Positions 15,781 through 23,751 of a stretch of 64,000 nucleotides of DNA are shown one piece after another. A program made the position numbers and the translations under genes. The notes below the pieces were generated by a model. That model was not told where the DNA came from and did no database searches. It saw only the letters and a program-made list of their open reading frames with translations. This stretch comes from Dethiosulfatibacter aminovorans DSM 17477 (lineage in GTDB: Bacteria > Bacillota > Clostridia > Tissierellales > Dethiosulfatibacteraceae). Within the stretch, counting starts at the first letter, position 1. Every line of letters starts with the position of its first letter. The stretch lies in NCBI RefSeq assembly GCF_900142005.1, contig NZ_FQZL01000010.1, positions 55,124 through 119,123 on the forward strand, read 5' to 3'.

Positions 15781-17493
15781 ATGATGAGTTACTTTGGACT
15801 GCCAATAGCAAAGGGAATCGCTCACAACAAGATTTACAAGATTGAAGACCTGCTAATAACATTCGATGAAAGCAGTGCATCCGATGTTGAAAAGGAACTG
15901 GAAATATTCAAAAATGGAAGAATGGGTGCAATAGCCGATGTGGAGAAGATATATGAAAAGACATTGACCACACTTGGGGAGAATGAAGCCAGGATATTTG
16001 AAGCCCATCTCAGTCTGCTGAACGACATAGAACTCATAGGCCAGGTTGAAGCCTATATCAAGGACAAGAGCGCCCATGCAGCTTATGCCGTAAGTGAAGT
16101 AAGCAAGCAGCTGGAAGCAATCTTCACTTCAATGGACAATGAATACATGAGAGAACGTGCGGCCGACATAAAGGATATCACCACACGTATCATCAAGCAT
16201 ATAAAGGGCGTAAAGACGGACAACAGCGTGGAAGAGGAATGCATAGTGGTGGCAAATGACCTGACTCCGTCGATGACATCATCACTGGACAAGAATCTTG
16301 TAAAGGGAATCATTACTGAAACAGGTGGGAAAACATCACATTCGGCAATAATAGCAAACCTCCTTGAAATACCCTATATAGTACTGGATAGGTGCATGTC
16401 CCTCATAAACCAGGGTGATACTGTCGTATTCGACGGAACCGACGGATCTGTACATGTTGACCCAGATGAAGAAACGGTAGTTGAATACAGGAAGAGACAG
16501 GAAGAATACGAAAGCCTTAAAAGCAAGTACAAGGAACTTGAAGGATTGCCTGCAGCAACAAAAGACGGTGAAAAGGTCGAGCTTATGGCAAACATAGGAA
16601 ATGCTGAAGACATGGAGTTTGTTGTAAAAAGCGAAGCGAAAAGCATAGGGCTTTTCCGTACGGAATTCCTCTTCATGGACGATGAGTATCCTGACGAAGA
16701 AAAGCAGTTCAAGATTTACAAGGAAGTCGCAGAACAGCTGCCTGAAGGTTATGTGACAATAAGGACCATAGATATCGGCGGAGACAAGAACAGTCCCCAT
16801 TTCGACATAGCAGCAGAAGACAATCCATTCCTTGGATACAGGGGAATCAGGCTCTGCCTTGGAGAAGTGGAAATATTCAAGGCCCAGCTGAGAGCCATAC
16901 TTAGAGCCGGAGTCTATGGAAGCATAAAGATAATGTTCCCCATGATAGCCACAATAAAGGAATTCATGGATGCCAAGGAACTCATAGAGGAATGCAAGAA
17001 GGAACTGAAAAGGGAGAATATCGAATACAATGACAATATTCCGGTAGGGATAATGGTTGAAACTCCCGCAGCTGCAATAATGGCTGATGCATTCGCCAAG
17101 GTTGTGGACTTCTTCTCCATAGGAACCAATGACCTGGTACAGTATACACTGGCGGCAGACAGGATGAACAAGCAGGTTTCCTACATGTATTCTGCTTATG
17201 ACCCGGCAGTCATAAGGAGCATAGGCATGGTTGCCCAAGCTGCAAAAATGAACAATATACCGGTCAGCATTTGCGGAGAATCGGCTGCGGACAAAACCCT
17301 CCTGCCCGTATTTGTAGGACTTGGAATCAGACACCTCAGCATGTCCGTTTCATTCATACCTGAAGTCAAATGGGCACTGCATCTCAGGACTCTTGAGGAA
17401 GCAGAGGAAATAAAAAATGAAGCATCAGTATTTTACGTTAAGAAGGATGTAGAAGAATACCTGAAAAAGGTATCCGAGATGCTGTATATATAA
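15781..17493 (+). CDS. ptsI: PTS Enzyme I, copy 2
   Basis: A 570-aa Enzyme I with the same domain order as copy 1: helical HPr-binding domain, TGGKTSHSAIIA phosphohistidine loop (His187), and PEP-binding barrel with GLFRTEFLFMD and SICGESAAD. ATG 15781 is preferred to the frame-open 15754, because AAGGAGTAGG sits just upstream and the start matches copy 1. With the upstream HPr it makes a complete general PTS. Two Enzyme I genes in 8 kb is unusual, since most genomes need only one. Confidence 0.95.
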   Translation: MMSYFGLPIAKGIAHNKIYKIEDLLITFDESSASDVEKELEIFKNGRMGAIADVEKIYEKTLTTLGENEARIFEAHLSLLNDIELIGQVEAYIKDKSAHAAYAVSEVSKQLEAIFTSMDNEYMRERAADIKDITTRIIKHIKGVKTDNSVEEECIVVANDLTPSMTSSLDKNLVKGIITETGGKTSHSAIIANLLEIPYIVLDRCMSLINQGDTVVFDGTDGSVHVDPDEETVVEYRKRQEEYESLKSKYKELEGLPAATKDGEKVELMANIGNAEDMEFVVKSEAKSIGLFRTEFLFMDDEYPDEEKQFKIYKEVAEQLPEGYVTIRTIDIGGDKNSPHFDIAAEDNPFLGYRGIRLCLGEVEIFKAQLRAILRAGVYGSIKIMFPMIATIKEFMDAKELIEECKKELKRENIEYNDNIPVGIMVETPAAAIMADAFAKVVDFFSIGTNDLVQYTLAADRMNKQVSYMYSAYDPAVIRSIGMVAQAAKMNNIPVSICGESAADKTLLPVFVGLGIRHLSMSVSFIPEVKWALHLRTLEEAEEIKNEASVFYVKKDVEEYLKKVSEMLYI

Positions 17494-17498
17494 CTGAC

Positions 17499-17543
17499 AT
17501 GCAAAAAGGGAATTGGAGATTGACTTCAGTTCCCTTTTTGCAT
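17499..17543 (+). terminator. Terminator after Enzyme I copy 2
   Basis: A perfect 14-bp stem (17499-17512 with 17530-17543) with a T-run inside the 3' arm. Confidence 0.85.
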
Positions 17544-17599
17544 TATTGGAATCAATACTATATTTGCGTTTTTGTGAGCATTTCACTTGTGTTCAGCGA

Positions 17600-17652
17600 T
17601 TGACAAAACGAAAATAATGAAATATAATCAAATTAAGTCACAAACAATCACA
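17600..17652 (+). promoter_or_regulatory. Promoter and candidate operator of fruR
   Basis: TTGACA (17600-17605), 17 bases, TATAAT (17623-17628), followed by TCACAAACAATCAC (17638-17651), the same 14-mer found before fruK copy 1. This suggests autoregulation by FruR. Confidence 0.78.
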
Positions 17653-17671
17653 GACAAGAGAGGCGAAGGAA

Positions 17672-18436
17672 ATGTTATTCGAGGAAGAACGAAAGAATAA
17701 AATTGTGGAATATATTAATCTTAAAGAAAGAGCATCTGTGAAGGAGCTTTGTAAGGAATTCAATGTTTCTGCTTCAACAGTCAGAAGGGATCTTAAGGAA
17801 CTTGAAGATGCATCCAGGATCAAGAGGACTCATGGAGGTGCAATTCCTGCAGAGTCCATGATGAATTTTGAACCTTCCTTTGGAGAAAAACAGAGCAGTC
17901 TACAAAATGAAAAAATAGGAATCGCCAAGAAAGCTGTTGAATTTATTGAAGAAGGCGACACAATTATTCTTGATTCTGGAACCACAACATACGAACTGGC
18001 AAAACTATTGCTTGGAAAACGTCTAATAGTTGTTACGAATTCCATGATAATAGCCCAGATACTTCAGGAAGGAGAAGGAATAGAAGTAGTGCTTACGGGG
18101 GGGAGATTGAGGAAGAATACAATTTCTCTTGTAGGACCTATTGCAGAAGAGTCCTTTGACAGGATAAAGGCGGACAAGGCTTTCATAGCTACCAACGGTG
18201 TTGATATCGATAAAGGCCTCACTACGCCGAATCTCACTGAAGCTTCAATAAAAAAAAGGATGCTAAGTGCTGCAAAATATAGGATTTTACTTGCTGACAA
18301 TACGAAAACAAACAAGGTAACCTTTGCTAAGTTTGCAGAGATTACAGATGTGGACTATTTAATTACGGATTCAAATACTTCCAGCGACTTCATTAAGAAA
18401 GCCGAGACTAAAGGTGTAGAAGTATTTGTTGGATGA
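17672..18436 (+). CDS. fruR: DeoR-family transcriptional repressor, FruR-like
   Basis: A 254-aa regulator with an N-terminal winged HTH (ASVKELCKEFNVSASTVRRDLKELE, the DeoR signature, residues about 18-42) and a C-terminal DeoRC sugar-phosphate sensor domain (IILDSGTTTYELAKLL; VVTNSMIIA; TGGRLRKNTISLVGP). FruR-type proteins are released from DNA by fructose phosphates. Its stop is 14 bases before fruK copy 2, so they form an operon. The same operator-like 14-mer occurs at its own promoter and before fruK copy 1. Confidence 0.88.
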   Translation: MLFEEERKNKIVEYINLKERASVKELCKEFNVSASTVRRDLKELEDASRIKRTHGGAIPAESMMNFEPSFGEKQSSLQNEKIGIAKKAVEFIEEGDTIILDSGTTTYELAKLLLGKRLIVVTNSMIIAQILQEGEGIEVVLTGGRLRKNTISLVGPIAEESFDRIKADKAFIATNGVDIDKGLTTPNLTEASIKKRMLSAAKYRILLADNTKTNKVTFAKFAEITDVDYLITDSNTSSDFIKKAETKGVEVFVG

Positions 18437-18450
18437 TTGAAGAGGTGTGA

Positions 18451-19392
18451 ATGATGATTAACAAGGTATTGACATTAACCCTTAATCCAGCCCTTGACAA
18501 GACTGTTGAAATAGACAGCCTTGAAACCGGAGGCCTTAACAGGATAAATGAAGGAAGGATTGATGCAGGAGGCAAGGGTATCAATGTGGCAAAGGTACTC
18601 AAGAATCTTGTTGTAGATGTCAGGACAACCGGAATTGTTGCCGGACATCAGGGAAGACGACTTCTTGCTTATCTGGATGAACTTGGCATTGAATCCAAAT
18701 TCCTTGAAATTGAAGGGGAGACAAGAACAAACTTGAAGGTCTTTGACAGAAGCAAAAGCGAAATAACGGAATTCAATGAGAAGGGACCTTTTGTTTCTGA
18801 AGATGATCTTAAAAGGTTTGATATTCTCCTTGACAGAGTCCTTAACGATGTTGAGGTGTTCATATTAAGCGGAAGCATACCTCCCGGAATTAAAACTGAC
18901 ATCTACAAGAAGTACATTGAGAAGGCCAAGAAGAGGGATATAAAAACCATTCTTGATGCTGAAGGAGAACTTTTCAGGAAGGGGCTGGAAGCAAAGCCGT
19001 ATGCGGTGAAACCCAATATCCATGAACTCGAGCAGCTCTTCGGGAGAACATACAGCAGAGATGAAGAGGTGGTTGAGGATATCAAAAAGCTCATTGGAGG
19101 AGGTGTAGAGCTTGTAGTAGTGTCGATGGGAGGAGACGGTTCCATCATAGCCAATGAAACTGAAACATATCGTGTTAGACCATTTCCCATTGAGGTGAAA
19201 AGCACCGTAGGTTCAGGAGATTCCATGGTTGCTGCATTGTCATATTCAATAATGAACAACCATGAAATTGAATTCATAGCAAAATGGATTACATCGGCGG
19301 GCACCATGACTGCCACAAAGGAAGGCACCCAGGTATGCAATTTTGAAGATATCAGAAAGAATCTCGACAAGGTGTCAATTGAAAAAATATAA
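18451..19392 (+). CDS. fruK: 1-Phosphofructokinase, copy 2
   Basis: A 313-aa PfkB-family kinase with the same signatures as copy 1 (LTLNPALDKTVEID, GGKGINVAKVLKNL, STVGSGDSMVAAL). It converts fructose-1-phosphate to fructose-1,6-bisphosphate. It lies in an apparent fruR-fruK-ptsH operon, with GAAGAGGTG before the start. No EIIFru is present in the window, so its substrate must come from an unlinked fructose permease or from the mannitol route proposed here. Confidence 0.9.
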   Translation: MMINKVLTLTLNPALDKTVEIDSLETGGLNRINEGRIDAGGKGINVAKVLKNLVVDVRTTGIVAGHQGRRLLAYLDELGIESKFLEIEGETRTNLKVFDRSKSEITEFNEKGPFVSEDDLKRFDILLDRVLNDVEVFILSGSIPPGIKTDIYKKYIEKAKKRDIKTILDAEGELFRKGLEAKPYAVKPNIHELEQLFGRTYSRDEEVVEDIKKLIGGGVELVVVSMGGDGSIIANETETYRVRPFPIEVKSTVGSGDSMVAALSYSIMNNHEIEFIAKWITSAGTMTATKEGTQVCNFEDIRKNLDKVSIEKI

Positions 19393-19440
19393 ACATAATA
19401 GATTATTAATAAAGTGCAAAAATCAAAGGAGAAGTAAACC

Positions 19441-19707
19441 ATGTATGCAAAGGAAGTGTTGATACAAAATGAAACGGGATTCCATATCAGGCCTGCACAG
19501 ATTTTTGTTGACGCTGCAAATAAATTTGAAAGTGACATCAAGGTTGTGAAAGAGGACAAGGAAGTTGCAGGGAAGAGTATTCTTGGCCTAATGACCATGG
19601 GTGCTGTAAAGGGCATGACAATCACCATCAAGGCTGAAGGAAACGATGAAATGGAAGCCGTTAATGAACTTGTAAATCTTATAGAAAATAAATTCTTTGA
19701 AGAGTAG
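19441..19707 (+). CDS. ptsH: HPr-family phosphocarrier protein
   Basis: An 88-aa HPr with the active-site His in GFHIRPA and a conserved serine in KSILGLMTMGA. It is clearly divergent from the other HPr in the window (different N-terminus MYAKEVLIQNETG), so it is an older paralog rather than part of the recent duplication. It has an AAAGGAG site and is last in the fruR-fruK operon. Confidence 0.93.
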   Translation: MYAKEVLIQNETGFHIRPAQIFVDAANKFESDIKVVKEDKEVAGKSILGLMTMGAVKGMTITIKAEGNDEMEAVNELVNLIENKFFEE

Positions 19708-19747
19708 GAAGAAAGAAATTTCAAATATTACAATAATGGTTCAATGA

Positions 19748-19791
19748 ACAACTGATGACCGGTTCCACTATACAGGACATCAGTTGTTTTG
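19748..19791 (+). terminator. Terminator after the fruR operon
   Basis: Stem ACAACTGATG (19748-19757) with CATCAGTTGT (19778-19787), followed by TTTTG. Confidence 0.8.
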
Positions 19792-19801
19792 TTTTATCGG
19801 A

Positions 19802-19830
19802 TTGAACAAAGTAAGAAGCAATGGTATAAT
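19802..19830 (+). promoter_or_regulatory. Promoter of the DEAD-box helicase, long 5' leader
   Basis: TTGAAC (19802-19807), 17 bases, TATAAT (19825-19830). The start codon is about 130 bases downstream of the expected transcript start; such long leaders are common for cold-induced RNA helicase genes. Confidence 0.7.
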
Positions 19831-19967
19831 AATTTGTTAAATTAATTGCGCATGACGGTTAATAAATGGAGGCATAAGGCTTTCAATAAAAGAAATTTGA
19901 CTGTTGGTCAATATAATGTTACAGTGTAGTGATAATAGTAGAGCGAATATTAAAGAAAGAAGGAAAT

Positions 19968-21530
19968 ATGGAAAAAACATTTAGTGATTTAGGCGTCGAG
20001 CCATCAATAATCAAGGCCATCGAAGAGATGGATTTCATTAACCCCACTGAGGTGCAAAAGGAAGCCATACCTGAGGTGTTGAAGAACAAAGATCTGATTG
20101 TGATGTCAAAGACAGGCAGCGGCAAGACAGGTGCATTTGGTATTCCTGTGATTCAACAGATTGACAAGGAAATCGAGGGACCCCAGTGTCTTATACTGGC
20201 ACCAACAAGAGAGCTTATTGTTCAGGTGGACAGTGATTTGAGGAAGATGTCAAAGAACAACAGGGTCGGAACTACGGCTGTATATGGCCAGCATAATATC
20301 AATACTGAAATTGAAGCATTGAAAAAGGGCGTATCAATAGTATCGGGAACTCCAGGTCGCGTATATGACCATATTCAGAGAAAAACACTGGATACTAAAA
20401 ATATAAGATACCTTGTTCTTGACGAAGCTGACAGGATGCTTGACATGGGATTCATAGACCAGGTTGTAAGCATAATCAAAAGGCTTCCGAAGGAAAGGGT
20501 GACGCTGCTTTTCTCTGCAACAATGCCAGATGAAATAAAGGATATATGCAGGTCATACATGAAGGATCCTTTCACAATAGAATTGGAGTCGGATACCTTG
20601 ACGGTTGATACAGTTGAACAGATATACTACAAGGTCAAGTACAACGAAAAAAACACCCAGCTAAACAAGATTCTCAAGGTTGAACAGCCGGAGAGCGGAA
20701 TTGTCTTTTGCAATACAAGGGTGGCTGTCGAAAGAGTTAATGCCTTTCTGGAGAGAAAGGGATATGTTACGGCACCTCTTCACGGGGCAATTTCTCAACA
20801 TAAGAGACTGAAAACGGTAAAGAAGATAAAGAAGGGCGATGTACAGATCATAGTTGCCACAGATGTTGCAGCAAGAGGCCTGCATATAGACAATCTGGGT
20901 CTGGTAATAAACTATGACGTCCCGGTGGAAAAAGACAGCTATGTCCACAGGATAGGAAGAACCGGGCGTGCAGGAAACACGGGAAAAGCCATAACCTTTG
21001 TAACTTCAGAAGACTTTATGGCCTTCTATGAGATCGAGGAGCATGTTGGAGTTGTCATATATGAAGAGGAACTTCCAACTGATGCTTATGTCAAGGAATG
21101 TGTTTCCAAGGCGGACGGTAAATGGGTGGAAATCATGAAGCAGAATCTTGCCAGACAGTCGTCCAAATCCCATAAAGGGAAACCCAAAGCATCCGGGTCG
21201 GAAAGGAAAAAATCCTCAAACAGGAGAAAGCCTGCCGACAAAAGGAAACCTGACGGGAAAAAGCCGGAAGGAAGAACGGTTAAAGAAGGAAATAATAGAC
21301 CGGCGAAGAAAAAATCGCAGGGATATAAAAAATCACATAAGAAAACTGCAGGTTCAAAGCCCGTTGAAAATCAAGGCATAAAAACTGAAAGCAGGGCCAT
21401 CAGACCGCAAAGGACACAGGAAGATATAAACAGGGAAATAAGGGAAAAGATAAAATCAGCAAAAAGACCTCCAGTTGAGAAAAAATCATTTTTTGCTCAA
21501 ATAAAGGAATCCCTATTTGGGAAGAAATAG
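19968..21530 (+). CDS. DEAD-box ATP-dependent RNA helicase
   Basis: A 520-aa RNA helicase. All core motifs are present: Q motif (NPTEVQKEAIP), Walker A SKTGSGKT, APTRELIVQ, TPGRV, VLDEADRMLDMGF, SATMP, and the C-terminal helicase motifs ATDVAARGLHI and HRIGRTGRAG. After about residue 395 comes a long Lys/Arg-rich, low-complexity tail, probably an RNA-binding extension as in CshA/DeaD-type proteins. The start at 19968 has an AAGAAGG site. The likely role is ribosome assembly or mRNA turnover, often cold-linked. The orthologous subgroup is uncertain. Confidence 0.93.
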   Translation: MEKTFSDLGVEPSIIKAIEEMDFINPTEVQKEAIPEVLKNKDLIVMSKTGSGKTGAFGIPVIQQIDKEIEGPQCLILAPTRELIVQVDSDLRKMSKNNRVGTTAVYGQHNINTEIEALKKGVSIVSGTPGRVYDHIQRKTLDTKNIRYLVLDEADRMLDMGFIDQVVSIIKRLPKERVTLLFSATMPDEIKDICRSYMKDPFTIELESDTLTVDTVEQIYYKVKYNEKNTQLNKILKVEQPESGIVFCNTRVAVERVNAFLERKGYVTAPLHGAISQHKRLKTVKKIKKGDVQIIVATDVAARGLHIDNLGLVINYDVPVEKDSYVHRIGRTGRAGNTGKAITFVTSEDFMAFYEIEEHVGVVIYEEELPTDAYVKECVSKADGKWVEIMKQNLARQSSKSHKGKPKASGSERKKSSNRRKPADKRKPDGKKPEGRTVKEGNNRPAKKKSQGYKKSHKKTAGSKPVENQGIKTESRAIRPQRTQEDINREIREKIKSAKRPPVEKKSFFAQIKESLFGKK

Positions 21531-21593
21531 TGGAACTGCTGGTAGAGCTAAGGCAATATTGAGTTGGATAAGAGTTGAACATCGGAGGATTGA

Positions 21594-21983
21594 ATGATTA
21601 CAGCATATTTGGAAGGAATTCCAGGTTTTTATGAAAATGAAGACATAGAAATTAGATACTGTATTTTTAACAATGAAGAGGAAGTATGCAGAAAGTCCAT
21701 GTATATGGAATACAAGAAACCTGTATTAGTGGGTCTTTATGCATTGTCGGAAATCTGCAAGGATTTGAAGGAATATGCAGAAGATGATATAACAATAAAA
21801 ATAAACGATCCTGTACTTCTTGAACAGATAAACGGTACAACAACAACCAAGAACAGGGACATACTAAAAATGGCTGAAACTACAAGAACAAGAATGAGAA
21901 GGGTCAACAAGACTATAGAAGTTGTAGATGTCAGCACAGACAGACAGGAACTTTTGAAATGGAATGAAATCCTCAAGTTTTAA
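21594..21983 (+). CDS. Conserved hypothetical protein, possible RNase H-like fold
   Basis: A 129-aa protein with a GGAGG site. I do not recognise the family with certainty. The order of elements, with antiparallel strands at the N-terminus (AYLEGIPGF, EIRYCIFN), a GLYALSEICKDLKEY helix, an alternating DDITIKINDPVLLEQING segment and a final VVDVSTDRQELLKWNEIL, is reminiscent of an RNase HI-like fold, but the acidic catalytic set is not obvious. It ends 2 bases before the next gene, so the two form an operon. Confidence 0.6.
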   Translation: MITAYLEGIPGFYENEDIEIRYCIFNNEEEVCRKSMYMEYKKPVLVGLYALSEICKDLKEYAEDDITIKINDPVLLEQINGTTTTKNRDILKMAETTRTRMRRVNKTIEVVDVSTDRQELLKWNEILKF

Positions 21984-21985
21984 GA

Positions 21986-22474
21986 ATGGATCAAGGTGAA
22001 ATGGAAGAAAAGATGTATTATTTTCAGGGGAAGCAATATCCCCTGATTTTTAGAGTGAACCGGTCTGCTGAGAAGACAATTGTAGATTGGAATGGTGAAA
22101 GTTTCATATGTGAATGCAGTGAAGCATCTAAAAAAGATGCGGCCAAGGCACTGAAAGCTTTCTACATGAAGTCATGCAGGAAGTTGATTGACAAGAGACT
22201 GAGAAAATATCAGCCTGATTTCAATGTGAAGTACAGATCCTTCAAGATTGACGGCAGTATAAAGAAATGGGGAAGCTGCAGCTCTGATCGACATCTGATT
22301 TTCAACTGGAGACTCGTAATGCTTCCTGTACAGATAATTGACTATGTCGTAGTCCACGAACTTTGCCATCTTGTTCATATGAACCACGACCGTTCATTTT
22401 GGAGACTTGTGGGAAAGGTGTATCCTGACTACAAGAAGGCGGAAGCCTATATGAGCAGGATAAGAATAGTATAA
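21986..22474 (+). CDS. YgjP-like (DUF45/WLM) zinc metallopeptidase
   Basis: A 162-aa M48-like peptidase of the YgjP/DUF45 family. The zinc motif HELCHLVHMNHDRSFW supplies two His and the catalytic Glu of HExxH plus a downstream His. The KKWGSCSSDRHLIFNWRL segment before it is the usual family signature. It lacks membrane segments and is probably cytosolic. An alternative start at 22001 has a better AAGGTG site than 21986. Cellular targets in this family are not established. Confidence 0.85.
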   Translation: MDQGEMEEKMYYFQGKQYPLIFRVNRSAEKTIVDWNGESFICECSEASKKDAAKALKAFYMKSCRKLIDKRLRKYQPDFNVKYRSFKIDGSIKKWGSCSSDRHLIFNWRLVMLPVQIIDYVVVHELCHLVHMNHDRSFWRLVGKVYPDYKKAEAYMSRIRIV

Positions 22475-22486
22475 TAACAGCAAAAT

Positions 22487-22520
22487 AAAAACAGGAAAGA
22501 TTGACTGCCTTCCTGTTTTT
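22487..22520 (+). terminator. Terminator between convergent genes
   Basis: A perfect 11-bp stem (22487-22497 with 22510-22520). The A-tract on one side and T-tract on the other allow use from both directions, fitting the converging minus-strand gene. Confidence 0.85.
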
Positions 22521-22562
22521 TTAGTATGAAAATCAAACCAAAATAATTGTACGGTTTTCGAC

Positions 22563-22802
22563 TTAGATATATTCTTTGAGTGCCTTGGCAAGCTGATCCG
22601 GGCAAGAAGTAGTCTTGTAGCCGCAAGTGATGCCATCGAGCTTGCTGATAACCTGATTTACACTAAGACCTTCTACCAGTTGCGATACCCCTTGCAGGTT
22701 ACCTTCGCATCCTCCGTGAAATTTGACGTTTTTTACAATCCCTTCTTCAACTTTGAAATCTATTTGCCTGGAGCATACTCCAGTTGTTTTGTAGTTTTTC
22801 AT
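22563..22802 (-). CDS. TSCPD domain protein (TIGR03905-like)
   Basis: A 79-aa cysteine-containing protein on the minus strand; start ATG at 22802 with GGAGGAACC just upstream on that strand. It carries the TSCPD motif near the C-terminus, with other cysteines in GVCSRQIDF, FHGGCEGNL and ITCGYKT. This small stand-alone family resembles a C-terminal domain of ribonucleotide reductase-associated proteins and may bind metal through its cysteines. Function is not established. It is the only clear minus-strand gene in the window. Confidence 0.85.
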   Translation of the reverse strand: MKNYKTTGVCSRQIDFKVEEGIVKNVKFHGGCEGNLQGVSQLVEGLSVNQVISKLDGITCGYKTTSCPDQLAKALKEYI

Positions 22803-22905
22803 TGGTTCCTCCATAATTGAAATCCTTTAGAGTATACAGCATTGACAAGTAGAGGTCAAGGATATCATAGGGTTGAGCCAATCATATAAAATCTTTGAAT
22901 AAAGA

Positions 22906-22933
22906 TTGAATTGGTATATACTTATAGTATGAT
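22906..22933 (+). promoter_or_regulatory. Promoter of the two-component system
   Basis: TTGAAT (22906-22911), 16 bases, TATGAT (22928-22933); about 135 bases before the response regulator start. Confidence 0.5.
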
Positions 22934-23070
22934 TAAAGTTGTTGAAACGATCAACCCGATATGCGCTGATGTTGTTGCCATATTGTTGTCACATAAGTAG
23001 TTTATTATTTCATTAGGAAAACAAGAGGGATGCTGAAGTTGACATCTCTGTTGTCATGGAGGGGAAAATC

Positions 23071-23751
23071 ATGTATGACGTAAAGCTCTTGGTTGTTGAG
23101 GATGATGAAAGGATCAGGGAAATCCTGGTCAAATATATGAAGAAGGAAAACTTCGAACTGGATGAAGCTTCAGACGGCAAAAAAGCCATAGCCCTGCTCG
23201 AGGACAACAAGTATGACCTGGCAGTTCTTGATGTTATGTTGCCTGATATTGATGGATGGTCCATCCTTAAACATATAAGGGAAAAGAACAGGGAAATGCC
23301 AGTGATAATGCTGACAGCCAGAGCAGAGGAAGAGGATAAGCTTTTTGGATTTGAACTGGGTGCGGATGATTATGTTACTAAGCCCTTCAGCGCAAAAGAA
23401 CTTTTGGCCAGGGTGAAGGTTCAGCTGAAGAAGAGTCGAAGGTCCGTAGTGGATTCAATGATGGAGCTGGGTGATATAAAAATCAACACGGAGTACAGGC
23501 AGGTCTATGTCAATGACAAAGCGGTGGAGCTTACACCTATAGAATACAGTCTTCTGCAATATTTTGCAGACAACTTGAATATTGCGCTGACAAGGGACCA
23601 GATACTTGACAATGTCTGGGGTTATGACTATTTTGGAGATGAAAGGACAGTGGACACTCATGTCAAGAGGCTCAGGAAAAAGCTTCTTGATGAAGGCGAC
23701 AAAATAAAAACTGTAAGAGGTCACGGTTATAGAATGGTGGTGGACCGATGA
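23071..23751 (+). CDS. OmpR/PhoB-family response regulator
   Basis: A 226-aa DNA-binding regulator. The receiver domain (4-117) has the acidic pair EDDE, phospho-acceptor Asp54 in AVLDVMLPDIDGW, Thr in MLTAR and Lys in TKPF. The winged-helix DNA-binding domain follows (about 130-226), with VWGYDYFGDERTVDTHVKRLRKKL. GGAGGGG seven bases upstream fixes the ATG at 23071. It overlaps the kinase gene by four bases (ATGA), so they are coupled. The stimulus is unknown. Confidence 0.95.
   Translation: MYDVKLLVVEDDERIREILVKYMKKENFELDEASDGKKAIALLEDNKYDLAVLDVMLPDIDGWSILKHIREKNREMPVIMLTARAEEEDKLFGFELGADDYVTKPFSAKELLARVKVQLKKSRRSVVDSMMELGDIKINTEYRQVYVNDKAVELTPIEYSLLQYFADNLNIALTRDQILDNVWGYDYFGDERTVDTHVKRLRKKLLDEGDKIKTVRGHGYRMVVDR

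Noticed and set aside
16336..17334. 332-codon open frame on the minus strand opposite Enzyme I copy 2
   Set aside because: It lies wholly inside a confident ptsI gene, has a Cys/Tyr/Phe-rich nonsense composition and no ribosome site; the same shadow occurs opposite copy 1.
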